Part shown: in pieces, positions 53,071 through 61,295 of the stretch | How positions within the stretch are numbered: position 1 is the first letter of the stretch | Layout of the letters: each line of letters starts with the position of its first letter | Origin: Lachnospiraceae bacterium | GTDB taxonomy: Bacteria; Bacillota; Clostridia; Lachnospirales; Lachnospiraceae | Reading direction: 5' to 3' | DNA length: 64,000 nucleotides | NCBI GenBank assembly: GCA_016286035.1 | Contig: JAEERY010000080.1 | Location: 1 to 64,000 of the forward strand | Position numbers and translations under genes: made by a program | The notes under the pieces: model-generated | The model's database searches: none | Seen by the model: only the letters and a program-made list of their open reading frames with translations | What the model was told of the DNA's origin: nothing

Positions 53071-53847
53071 ATGGTTAAAGGCTTGTACACCGCATATACG
53101 GGTATGCTCAATGAACAGCACAGGATGGATGTCCTCACGAACAACCTTGCGAATTCCGATACGCACGGTTTTAAGAAGGAGGGTGCTACAAGCCAGGCCT
53201 TTGATACCGTTTTAGGATATAAGATCAAAGACATTTCTGATGCTCCCTATATTGCCAGGGGCATAGGCAATATGAACCTCGGTGTAAAAATAGGAGAGAA
53301 CTATACGGATTATTCCCAGGGTCCTTTCAGGGTGACGGGGAATACATATGATGTGGCCATTGCCGGTGACGGTTTTTTCAATGTTGAATTCACAAACAAG
53401 GCCGGAGTAAAATCAACCAAGTATACAAGAGACGGTGCATTTACCGTGAATAAAGAAGGATATCTGGTTACCAAGGACGGTGATTATGTTCTTGATGCAA
53501 AGGATAACAGGATCAAGGTGGATCCCGTAAGAGACGTTTCGATAGATACAAGAGGAAATGTTTTCCAGGACGGTGCATCGATCGCAACAATAAAGATCAC
53601 CGATTTTGAGGATTACAATTATCTTGAACACTACGGAGAAAACTACTATCAGCCGGTAAAGGGTGCTAAAGAAAAAACGGCAGATTACTCGATCAACCAG
53701 GGATATCTAGAGACCTCAAATGTACAGGTAGTACAGGAAATGGTTGAGATGATAAGCGTTTCCCGTCAGTATGAAAGCAATCAGAGGATAATAACAACCA
53801 TAGACTCAACGCTTGAAATAGCTTCAAAGCAGTTGGGTAAGGTCTGA
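53071..53847 (+). CDS. flgF: Flagellar basal-body rod protein, FlgF/FlhO type
   Basis: A 258-residue rod protein. The N-terminal flagellar rod motif LYTAYTGMLNEQHRMDVLTNNLAN and the C-terminal YLETSNVQVVQEMVEMISVSRQYESNQRII are typical, with a central D1 domain of modest size. It builds the proximal part of the flagellar rod and is exported by the flagellar type III system. By position after mbl it corresponds to FlhO of B. subtilis. AAAAAGGAGA precedes ATG 53071. Confidence 0.9.
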   Translation: MVKGLYTAYTGMLNEQHRMDVLTNNLANSDTHGFKKEGATSQAFDTVLGYKIKDISDAPYIARGIGNMNLGVKIGENYTDYSQGPFRVTGNTYDVAIAGDGFFNVEFTNKAGVKSTKYTRDGAFTVNKEGYLVTKDGDYVLDAKDNRIKVDPVRDVSIDTRGNVFQDGASIATIKITDFEDYNYLEHYGENYYQPVKGAKEKTADYSINQGYLETSNVQVVQEMVEMISVSRQYESNQRIITTIDSTLEIASKQLGKV

Positions 53848-53892
53848 TATAAAGCCGCATAGATAACGGTTCTTGAAAAAGGAGGTTGGCAC

Positions 53893-54714
53893 ATGGTAAG
53901 ATCTTTATGGTCGGCAGCTACCGGCATGATCGCACAGCAGACTAATGTGGATACGATCGCTAACAATCTGGCAAATGTCAATTCAACTGGATATAAAACA
54001 GAAGTGGCAGAGTTCAAATCTTTGCTGTATCAGGAATTGCAGTCCAAGACAACGACTGCTAACGGAGATAACAAGCCGATAAGTGCTCAGGTTGGTCTGG
54101 GTGTTCGTAATTCATCGATAACAACCATATTTAAACAGGGACCGCTTCTTGCTTCTGAATCCGATACTGCATTTGCTGTTGAAGGAAAAGGCTTTTTCGC
54201 AGTAAAAGGTGAAGACGGAGTTATAAAGTATACAAGAAACGGTGATTTCAGATTTAATACAGGACAGGGTTCAACACTTGTTCTTTCCACATCAAACGGA
54301 CTTCCGGTGCTGGATACAACAGGCAAGGCTATATCGATAAATACAACCCAGTATGCGGCAAACAAGATATCGGTCAATGCCAACGGACAGCTGTGTTATC
54401 CGGATGCACAGAACAATCCTCAGCCGATGGGTATAACTATAGGAATGTATCAGTTCAATAATCCGTCAGGACTTGAAAAAACAAGCGATACTCTTTATAT
54501 TCCCACTGCAGCAAGCGGTGCGGCTATGAATGAGGCGACAAACAATAATCTGGACAAGAGTGTTATCCGCCAGGGATATCTGGAAGGATCCGGTGTTCAG
54601 ATAGTTGACGAGATGGTTAACATGATCGTTGCGCAAAGAGCTTATGAGATGAACGCAAAGGCGATCACGACCACGGATTCGATGATGGAACTTGCAAACA
54701 ATCTTAAGAGGTAA
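53893..54714 (+). CDS. flgG: Flagellar distal rod protein FlgG/FlhP
   Basis: A 273-residue rod protein with SLWSAATGMIAQQTNVDTIA and the continuation NNLANVNSTGYKTEVAEFKSLLYQ at the start, and GYLEGSGVQIVDEMVNMIVAQRAYE at the end. It matches FlgG more closely than its neighbour does. It forms the distal rod joining to the hook. A very strong AAAGGAGG lies before ATG 53893. The 45-base gap to flgF holds no obvious promoter. Confidence 0.92.
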   Translation: MVRSLWSAATGMIAQQTNVDTIANNLANVNSTGYKTEVAEFKSLLYQELQSKTTTANGDNKPISAQVGLGVRNSSITTIFKQGPLLASESDTAFAVEGKGFFAVKGEDGVIKYTRNGDFRFNTGQGSTLVLSTSNGLPVLDTTGKAISINTTQYAANKISVNANGQLCYPDAQNNPQPMGITIGMYQFNNPSGLEKTSDTLYIPTAASGAAMNEATNNNLDKSVIRQGYLEGSGVQIVDEMVNMIVAQRAYEMNAKAITTTDSMMELANNLKR

Positions 54715-54718
54715 TTAA

Positions 54719-55078
54719 ATGGGGCAGATAGATCTTAACGGATTGACAAGCGGATACAGTGATTATATGAGTGCTACCGTACAGAATGCTACTGCGGAAA
54801 AACTAAAATCCGTAGCGGGAGCTGATTATTCCAAAGCAACGGATGATGAACTCATGAAGGTCTGTAAGGAATTTGAGAGTTATTTTTTGGAACAGGTCTT
54901 CAAGGAGATGAACAAGACGGTACCCAAGAGTGATTACTCAAGCCAGAGCACTTCGAACCTTGTTGATTATTTCAAGGAGAACACGATAAAGGAACTGGCA
55001 AGCCAGTCAACAGAACAGAACAGTCTCGGACTGGCGCAGATGCTTTATGAACAGATGAAAAGAAATGTAGAGATGTGA
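54719..55078 (+). CDS. flgJ: FlgJ-type rod assembly (rod-binding) protein
   Basis: A 119-residue protein with the FlgJ N-terminal rod-binding pattern: KVCKEFESYFLEQVFKEMNKTVPKS, then NLVDYFKENTIKELASQ and LAQMLYEQMKRN at the end. The peptidoglycan hydrolase domain of proteobacterial FlgJ is absent, as usual in Gram-positives. It acts as a rod cap or assembly scaffold. It follows flgG by 4 bases, so it is coupled. Confidence 0.88.
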   Translation: MGQIDLNGLTSGYSDYMSATVQNATAEKLKSVAGADYSKATDDELMKVCKEFESYFLEQVFKEMNKTVPKSDYSSQSTSNLVDYFKENTIKELASQSTEQNSLGLAQMLYEQMKRNVEM

Positions 55079-55084
55079 TCAAAG

Positions 55085-57352
55085 ATGCTTGGACTCATAC
55101 GGGTTCAAGCATTTGTCATGATAAAGATAATGGATAAACTTAGCGGAGTCATAGACCATTTCTTGTATAGGAACGAGACCAACGGATATGGTGTTATGGA
55201 ACTTACAACTGAAGATGATGATGTTATCTGTGTAGGGACTCTCACAGGCTTTGACGAGGGCGAGATGGTAGAGGTGACCGGTGAGTATGTGATACATCCC
55301 ACGTACGGACCGCAACTTAAACTTGAGACTGTCAGAGCTATCCTTCCCACAGGGATCATAGGTATAGAAAGGTATCTGTCTTCTGGTATAATCAAGGGTG
55401 TTGGACCTAAAATGGCCAAGCGCATAGTTAATGAATTTGGAGAGGATACTTTAAAGGTAATAGAAGAGGAACCGGAAAGACTTGTTAAGATAAAGGGCAT
55501 CAGCGAAAGGATAGCCCAATCGATCTGCGAGCAGGTTGTTGGTAAAAAAGAACAACAGGATGCTCTTATTTTTTTGGCGCAGTACGGTATAAGTCAGACT
55601 CTTTCTATTAAGATATATGAGGCATTCGGAAATCTTTTGTATGGGATCATAAAAGATAATCCGTACAAGATCATTGAAGAGGTTGACGGTGTCGGATTTA
55701 AAAAAGCGGATGAGATCGCAAGGAAAGCAGGCATAAGGATCGATTCGGAGTTCAGGATACAAAGCGGTGTGGTATATACCCTCTCACAGGCCATGAATGA
55801 CGGACATACTTTTCTGCCGAAAGGGGAACTCGTTGAAAGATCTGCAGATCTTTTAAAGGTGGAAGTATCTGACATAGAGGTGCAGATCACCAATCTTATA
55901 ATGGATAAGAAACTGATAGCAAAACAGGAAAATGACAGTACCAACTGCTATATACCTTTTTTGTACCATCAGGAGCTTGCCGTGGCTTCCATGATAAGGG
56001 ATATAGGAAGCGTTGATAATTTGTCGGATGAAAAATATCTTTCAAGACGCATAGATAAGGTTGAAAAGGAACTGGGAATAACACTTGATGAGATGCAGCG
56101 AAAAGCAGTGCTTTTGTCAATGCAGTCAGGCATCATGATAATAACCGGTGGTCCGGGAACGGGTAAGACAACTACAATAAATGCGATAATAAGATGTATT
56201 GAGCAGGAAGGTCTGGATGTCATGCTGGCAGCTCCCACTGGAAGGGCGGCAAAGCGAATGACTGAGGCTACGGGATACGAGGCAAAAACGGTTCACAGGA
56301 TGCTGGAACTCAACGGCTCGATATCCGAGAACGGAAGGTCGGTGTATTTTGAGAGAAACAGCGAGAATCCGCTTGAAGCAGACGTGTTCATAGTAGATGA
56401 GATGTCAATGATAGATATCCAGCTGTTCAATGCGCTTCTAAAGGCCATACCGGCAGGTGCAAGACTCATACTTGTAGGTGATGTGAACCAGCTGCCTAGT
56501 GTCGGTCCAGGACAGGTCTTACGGGACCTTATATCATCCGGGTGCTGCCCGACTGTGATCTTAAAGCATATCTTCAGACAGGCTGAAAAATCAGATATAG
56601 TCACAAATGCTCATAAGATAAACAGGGGTGAGGAGATAAGACTTGATACTAACAGCAAAGATTTCCTGTTTTTGGAAAGAAATAACATAGATGTCATATA
56701 TAAGCATATGGTTCAGCTGATAACAGAAAAGCTTCCCGATTATGTTGAAGCATCTCCTTCCCAGATCCAGGTACTGACTCCGACACATTTGGGTCCTCTG
56801 GGTGTGGAGGCACTGAACAGGGTCTTACAGAATTATATAAATCCTCAGGATCCGAAAAAACGCGAAAAGGAATTCGGAGACTGTATCTTCAGGGAAGGCG
56901 ACAAGGTCATGCAGACCAAAAACAATTATTCGCTGGAGTGGGAGATTACGGGAAGGAACAATATAGTCATAGACAAGGGAAGCGGCGTATTTAACGGTGA
57001 CGTTGGGACGATCATTCAGATACAACCATCAGAAGGCTTTATATGCGTTGAATATGATGAAAGAAGAAAGGTCAGATACGGCTTTGACGGGCTCGATGAA
57101 CTTGAACTGGCGTATGCAATAACGATACATAAGTCCCAGGGTAGTGAATATCCGGCAGTTATAATGCCTTTGCTTGGAGGACCAAAACCGCTTCTTACAA
57201 GGAACCTTCTGTATACCGGAGTCACAAGAGCCAAAAGGTGTGTCATGATCCTTGGCAGCAGGGATACGGTTAATACCATGATTCGGAATGAGAGTGAAAA
57301 GAAGAGATATACTGGGCTTTATATGCGTATCAAAGAGGTTATGAATGCTTAA
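55085..57352 (+). CDS. recD2: RecD2-type 5'-3' DNA helicase
   Basis: A 755-residue SF1B helicase. The N-terminal part has an OB-like region and helix-hairpin-helix repeats (about residues 90-200: LSSGIIKGVGPKMAKRIV, LVKIKGISERIAQSI, VDGVGFKKADEIA). The motor has Walker A GGPGTGKTTTINAI, DEMSMID and the late motif YAITIHKSQGSEYPAVI. RecBC is not required by this type. The start could be ATG 55085 or internal ATG 55130; neither has a good ribosome site. It sits between flagellar genes and the comFC relic. Confidence 0.93.
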   Translation: MLGLIRVQAFVMIKIMDKLSGVIDHFLYRNETNGYGVMELTTEDDDVICVGTLTGFDEGEMVEVTGEYVIHPTYGPQLKLETVRAILPTGIIGIERYLSSGIIKGVGPKMAKRIVNEFGEDTLKVIEEEPERLVKIKGISERIAQSICEQVVGKKEQQDALIFLAQYGISQTLSIKIYEAFGNLLYGIIKDNPYKIIEEVDGVGFKKADEIARKAGIRIDSEFRIQSGVVYTLSQAMNDGHTFLPKGELVERSADLLKVEVSDIEVQITNLIMDKKLIAKQENDSTNCYIPFLYHQELAVASMIRDIGSVDNLSDEKYLSRRIDKVEKELGITLDEMQRKAVLLSMQSGIMIITGGPGTGKTTTINAIIRCIEQEGLDVMLAAPTGRAAKRMTEATGYEAKTVHRMLELNGSISENGRSVYFERNSENPLEADVFIVDEMSMIDIQLFNALLKAIPAGARLILVGDVNQLPSVGPGQVLRDLISSGCCPTVILKHIFRQAEKSDIVTNAHKINRGEEIRLDTNSKDFLFLERNNIDVIYKHMVQLITEKLPDYVEASPSQIQVLTPTHLGPLGVEALNRVLQNYINPQDPKKREKEFGDCIFREGDKVMQTKNNYSLEWEITGRNNIVIDKGSGVFNGDVGTIIQIQPSEGFICVEYDERRKVRYGFDGLDELELAYAITIHKSQGSEYPAVIMPLLGGPKPLLTRNLLYTGVTRAKRCVMILGSRDTVNTMIRNESEKKRYTGLYMRIKEVMNA

Positions 57353-57389
57353 ATAAGCCATGAAAAAAATGAGGGGAAAAGACACATGA

Positions 57390-57554
57390 GAGAATATAAG
57401 GCACAAATACGTCAAAAACCTCAAAAAAGCTTTTAAACTGGCTAAAAATGATGTAAACTTAAAAAAGGTATGTGTTGTTGGTGATATATATACGACAGGC
57501 CAAGTTGCAAAGAAAAATGTGAACCGTGAATATGGAAGAGACCGGGCCTGTTAG
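57390..57554 (+). pseudogene. comFC: comFC relic (phosphoribosyltransferase-like C-terminal fragment)
   Basis: A 54-codon open stretch between recD2 and yvyF reads YVKNLKKAFKLAKNDVNLKK and then VCVVGDIYTTGQVAKKN. This matches the C-terminal region of ComFC, where a 'NVKGAFKV' stretch precedes the PRPP-binding VDDIYTTGAT. Here the first Asp of the D-D pair is Gly. The upstream part and the zinc ribbon are gone, and a stop lies just before the fragment. In B. subtilis comFC is immediately followed by yvyF, the gene that follows here, which strongly supports the identity. Confidence 0.75.
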
Positions 57555-57604
57555 TCTTATAACTGTAACATTGTTAAGAGGATATTTTCAGTGGAGGTAA
57601 TGAC

Positions 57605-58021
57605 ATGGATGTAAGAACCTGCAGAAGATGCAAAAAGCTTTTCAATTATGTTGTTGGTCCTATCATCTGTCCTGTATGTCGTGACGAGATCGAGCAGGAG
57701 TTTCAGGTAGTAAAGAAGTATATAGATGAGAACCGCAACTGTGATATCAATGAAGTTGCAGAGGCATGTGAAGTTGATCCTCAGCAGATAAGACAGTGGA
57801 TAAGAGAGGATCGCCTTCAGTTTTCAGAGGATTCCATGGTCGGACTCAACTGTGAACTTTGCGGTACCATGATAAGATCCGGAAGATACTGCGATAAGTG
57901 CAGAACGCAGATGACAACAAACCTCAATAAAGCTTTCGGTATCGATCCGAACAAGAAGGCGTCATCGAATGATGTTCCCACATCAAAGGGAAGCGCAAAG
58001 ATGAGATTCCTCGAACAATAG
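57605..58021 (+). CDS. yvyF: Flagellar operon protein YvyF (TIGR03826 type)
   Basis: A 138-residue protein with two zinc-ribbon-like cysteine sets: CRRCKKLF...CPVCRDE at residues about 5-29 and CELCGTM...CDKCRT at about 81-100. A helix-turn-helix-like middle (INEVAEACEVDPQQIRQWIREDRL) is also present. It matches the YvyF family, usually encoded next to flgM and flgK downstream of comFC; here neither flgM nor flgK follows. GTGGAGGTA precedes ATG 57605. A regulatory role for flagellar genes is plausible. Confidence 0.88.
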   Translation: MDVRTCRRCKKLFNYVVGPIICPVCRDEIEQEFQVVKKYIDENRNCDINEVAEACEVDPQQIRQWIREDRLQFSEDSMVGLNCELCGTMIRSGRYCDKCRTQMTTNLNKAFGIDPNKKASSNDVPTSKGSAKMRFLEQ

Positions 58022-58032
58022 GAGCATTTGAT

Positions 58033-58437
58033 ATGGTGGATGAGACCAAAGTCAGAGTAATGACAAGACTTGCCGCATACGAAGAAGGTACCGGCAAGAA
58101 ATATCTTCCCATAGGACAGTATTTCAGAGTGGATTATATTTTTATGCAGCTCTTGAAATCGTTTATATATGGAACTCTTGCTTTCGTGGTTGTTTTTGGG
58201 CTTATGGGTCTGTGTAATTTTGAATCCTTCTTAGAGGGTATCTATGATATAGATCTCATAGAGTTTGCTAGACACTGGGCGAAGGTGTATATCGTAGGTA
58301 TGATATTATATCTGGTGCCTACATATATATGGGCAGTATATAAGTTTACCAAGGCAAAAAAGAGCCTGAATTCATATATCTCTGTCATGGACAAGCTCAG
58401 CAGGAAGTATTATGAGAGCGAAGAGGTAAAAAAATAA
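58033..58437 (+). CDS. Conserved membrane protein, unknown
   Basis: A 134-residue protein with two hydrophobic segments (about residues 37-58 and 84-108) and charged ends. I do not recognise a family. GGAG at 58021-58024 supports ATG 58033, 11 bases after yvyF. Its neighbours on the left are flagellar genes and on the right another membrane protein and cdaA; a link to flagellar assembly is possible from position only. Confidence 0.7.
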   Translation: MVDETKVRVMTRLAAYEEGTGKKYLPIGQYFRVDYIFMQLLKSFIYGTLAFVVVFGLMGLCNFESFLEGIYDIDLIEFARHWAKVYIVGMILYLVPTYIWAVYKFTKAKKSLNSYISVMDKLSRKYYESEEVKK

Positions 58438-58455
58438 GTTAAGGAAGATTTACAG

Positions 58456-59439
58456 ATGTCCGATTTAATCAAGATAAAAAACAATTTCAGCAGGATATAT
58501 TCAAAGAATGCGGCGTATTTCAATCCTGTTCTTAAGTTTCTGCTCGCACTGACGATGTTAACGATCATAAATGCTAAGATGGGATACATGCATAAGATCA
58601 GTGACGGTGCGATAGTGCTGATGGCATCACTTTTCTGTTCGTTTATGCCGTTAAGTGTTACGGCTCTGCTGTCAGGGCTTTTTGTGCTGTTGCATTTTTA
58701 CGCACTCAGCTTGGAGACGGCCATTGTAGCGGCGGTTCTGCTTTTGCTGATGTATATACTGTATCTTAGATTTGCGCCAAGAGAATCTCTTGCAGTACTC
58801 TTGATGCCGATCATGTTTATATTTAAGATCCCGTATGTGATGCCTTTGGCTATGGGGCTTTTAGGAACTCCTTTTTCAATATTTTCTGTCGGATTCGGAG
58901 TAGTGCTGTCGTATCTTATTGAATATGCGGATGTAAATAAGGAAATGCTTGCATCCGGTGCCAGTGAGAACATGGTAACGAGATTAAGACAGATCATAGA
59001 CAGTATGATAGGCAACAAGTCAATGATATGCATGATCATATGTTTTTCGGTAACTCTGATCCTTGTATATGTTATAAGACGACTGTCATTTGCCCACAGT
59101 TGGAAGGTGGCTATCTTGGGCGGATGCATTACAGATATAGTTCTCCTTACGATATGTCTGCTTGGTATGAGACTTGACTATTCCATGGCAGGTATCGTAT
59201 TTGGATCGATGTTCGCAGCACTTTTGGGATTTGTCATTGAATTCTTCGCACACGGACTGGATTATCGGCAAACTGAGAATCTGCAGTTTGAGGATGATGA
59301 ATATTATTATTATGTGAAAGCCGTTCCAAAGTTTGGAGCAGAAAAAAGAAGGAAGGCAGCTTCGTCGGCAAGCAGATCTTCGGGGGAGTCAACCTCGAGA
59401 ACGGTAAGAACAGCCAACGGAGTCAGAAGGACTACGTAA
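58456..59439 (+). CDS. Multi-pass membrane protein, unknown
   Basis: A 327-residue protein with about eight hydrophobic segments up to residue about 272. An acidic patch (FEDDEYYYYV) and a basic Ser/Arg-rich tail (SASRSSGESTSRTVRTA) follow, likely in the cytosol. No family was recognised. AAGGAAG precedes ATG 58456. It is 3 bases before cdaA, so it is cotranscribed and perhaps cotranslated with it; a role beside the diadenylate cyclase at the membrane is possible but unproven. Confidence 0.72.
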   Translation: MSDLIKIKNNFSRIYSKNAAYFNPVLKFLLALTMLTIINAKMGYMHKISDGAIVLMASLFCSFMPLSVTALLSGLFVLLHFYALSLETAIVAAVLLLLMYILYLRFAPRESLAVLLMPIMFIFKIPYVMPLAMGLLGTPFSIFSVGFGVVLSYLIEYADVNKEMLASGASENMVTRLRQIIDSMIGNKSMICMIICFSVTLILVYVIRRLSFAHSWKVAILGGCITDIVLLTICLLGMRLDYSMAGIVFGSMFAALLGFVIEFFAHGLDYRQTENLQFEDDEYYYYVKAVPKFGAEKRRKAASSASRSSGESTSRTVRTANGVRRTT

Positions 59440-59442
59440 TAA

Positions 59443-60318
59443 ATGGAACAATTGCAGTATTGGTTTAGCAATTATATCAACAGTCTCCATGTGCCGGGGG
59501 TACATGTAACGGACATAATTGAGATACTCATAATTGCTTTTCTCGTATATCAGATAATGGTTTGGATAAGGAACACCAGAGCATGGGCACTCCTAAAGGG
59601 AGTGGTCGTTATTTTGGTGTTCATTTTTCTTGCATATATCTTCGAGATGCAGACGATACTGTGGATAGTAAAGAGTATTGTTTCCATAGCGGTTACCGGT
59701 ATCATAGTTGTTTTGCAGCCTGAACTCAGAAAAGCACTTGAAGAACTCGGAAAGAAAAAGTTCTTTGGCGATATTTTCAGAGACAGTGAGGAGGGCGGCC
59801 TTTTTTCTGACAAGACCATAAAAGAAATAGCAAAAGCATCTGCTGAGATGGGCAAGGTAAGAACAGGTGCTCTCATAGTTGTCAAACAGAATGATAACCT
59901 GGCTGAATTTGAGAGTACAGGTATAAGTGTTGATGCCATTGTTACCAGTCAGTTGCTGATAAATATATTTGAACACAACACACCGTTACATGACGGTGCT
60001 GTGATAATAGACGGTGACAGGATCTCTTCTGCAACCTGTTATCTGCCTCTTTCTGATAATATGATGCTCAGCAAGGAACTCGGAACCAGACACCGTGCAG
60101 GTGTGGGTATGTCTGAAGAGACCGATGCGATGGTGATCATTGTATCCGAAGAGACTGGAAAGATAAGTATTGCGTATAAGGGAAATCTTGAAAGAGGACT
60201 CACTGTTCAGGAAGTGGAAGAGCGTTTAACGGCGATTCAGGACAAGCCTGACGATGAAAAGAAGAAAAAACACAGAAAGGGAAAGGACCAGAAGAATGGG
60301 AAAAAAGCTGACTCATAA
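59443..60318 (+). CDS. cdaA: Diadenylate cyclase CdaA
   Basis: A 291-residue membrane cyclase that joins two ATP into c-di-AMP. Three N-terminal hydrophobic segments (within about residues 15-95) are followed by the DAC domain, with the catalytic DGAVIIDGDRI and GTRHRAGVG motifs. A lysine-rich tail (about 275-291) closes it. It heads the classical cdaA-cdaR-glmM cluster of Firmicutes, in which CdaR regulates CdaA and GlmM inhibits it. The end overlaps cdaR by 23 bases. Confidence 0.96.
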   Translation: MEQLQYWFSNYINSLHVPGVHVTDIIEILIIAFLVYQIMVWIRNTRAWALLKGVVVILVFIFLAYIFEMQTILWIVKSIVSIAVTGIIVVLQPELRKALEELGKKKFFGDIFRDSEEGGLFSDKTIKEIAKASAEMGKVRTGALIVVKQNDNLAEFESTGISVDAIVTSQLLINIFEHNTPLHDGAVIIDGDRISSATCYLPLSDNMMLSKELGTRHRAGVGMSEETDAMVIIVSEETGKISIAYKGNLERGLTVQEVEERLTAIQDKPDDEKKKKHRKGKDQKNGKKADS

Positions 60319-61291
60319 TCTCGGACTGAAGATTCTTGCGGTCCTTATTGCCGGTCTGTTGTGGCTCATAGCGATCAATATCAACGATCCCGTAAGCCAG
60401 CAGTCATACAACGTATCGGTTCAGATCGTGAACATGAACACGCTGACAGACAATAACAAATACGTTGAGGTTTTGGAAGGCTCGGATTCCGTAAGAGTCA
60501 CGGTAAGAGCTGCAAGATCTGTACTGAATGAACTCACCGATAAGAATATATCGGCAGTAGCTGATGTGAACAAAATGACAGAGGGTAATTATATTCCCAT
60601 TGAGTTATCCTGCACCAAAAACAGTGTTTCTGATGACAATCTTAAAGGCGACAAGGACTATGTTCATGTAAGTGTTGAGAATATCAAGAGAAGACAGCTT
60701 CCGATATCTGTTGATGTTCAGGGAACACCTGCAGAGAATTACATGCTCGGAGCTACAAATACAGCACAGAATGCCGTATCCATATCAGGTCCGGAGTCTG
60801 TTGTCGATACTGTAAGCACCGTGTCCGTTGATATCGATATCAACAATGTCAACGCAGACGTCAATATCTCACTGCCGATCCATCTTTATGACACAGACGG
60901 TAAGGAGATAATAGACAAGAGGATAACAAAGAATATAGATGACGTATCTACTACAGCAACTATCTGGCTCATGAAGAGCCTGCCCATTGAATACGGATAT
61001 ACGGGAGTTCCTGCAGACGGATATGAGGTTGACGGCAATCTTACGAGCACTATCAGCTATATAAGTGTAGCTGGAAAACAGAGTGTGTTAAAGAACATGC
61101 AGATGATAGATATACCCGAGGCTATAGACATTACAGGAGCAACACGGAGTATAGAAGAGATTATCGATATCAAGAAGCATCTTCCGGACGGAGTCATAAT
61201 ACCCGATACCGATACGGATACCAAAGCTACACTCAAATTGCGTATTATCAAGTCGGCTGAAGAAGATAACGATACCGAAGAGGAGGAATAG
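60296..61291 (+). CDS. cdaR: CdaR/YbbR domain regulator of CdaA
   Basis: A 331-residue protein when started at ATG 60296, which follows AAAGGGAAAGGA and lies inside the cdaA end; an upstream in-frame ATG at 60254 adds only basic residues. One N-terminal hydrophobic segment (LKILAVLIAGLLWLIAI) anchors repeated YbbR domains, for example RRQLPISVDVQGTPAENYM and KSLPIEYGYTGVPADGYEV, about three in all. The domains sit outside the membrane and modulate CdaA. The end is acidic. Confidence 0.95.
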   Translation: MGKKLTHNLGLKILAVLIAGLLWLIAININDPVSQQSYNVSVQIVNMNTLTDNNKYVEVLEGSDSVRVTVRAARSVLNELTDKNISAVADVNKMTEGNYIPIELSCTKNSVSDDNLKGDKDYVHVSVENIKRRQLPISVDVQGTPAENYMLGATNTAQNAVSISGPESVVDTVSTVSVDIDINNVNADVNISLPIHLYDTDGKEIIDKRITKNIDDVSTTATIWLMKSLPIEYGYTGVPADGYEVDGNLTSTISYISVAGKQSVLKNMQMIDIPEAIDITGATRSIEEIIDIKKHLPDGVIIPDTDTDTKATLKLRIIKSAEEDNDTEEEE

Positions 61292-61295
61292 ACAG

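Noticed and set aside
57495-57551. ACAGGCC/GGGCCTGT inverted repeat before yvyF as a riboswitch or terminator
   Set aside because: The arms are far apart inside the comFC relic, have no T-run and match no riboswitch core I know.
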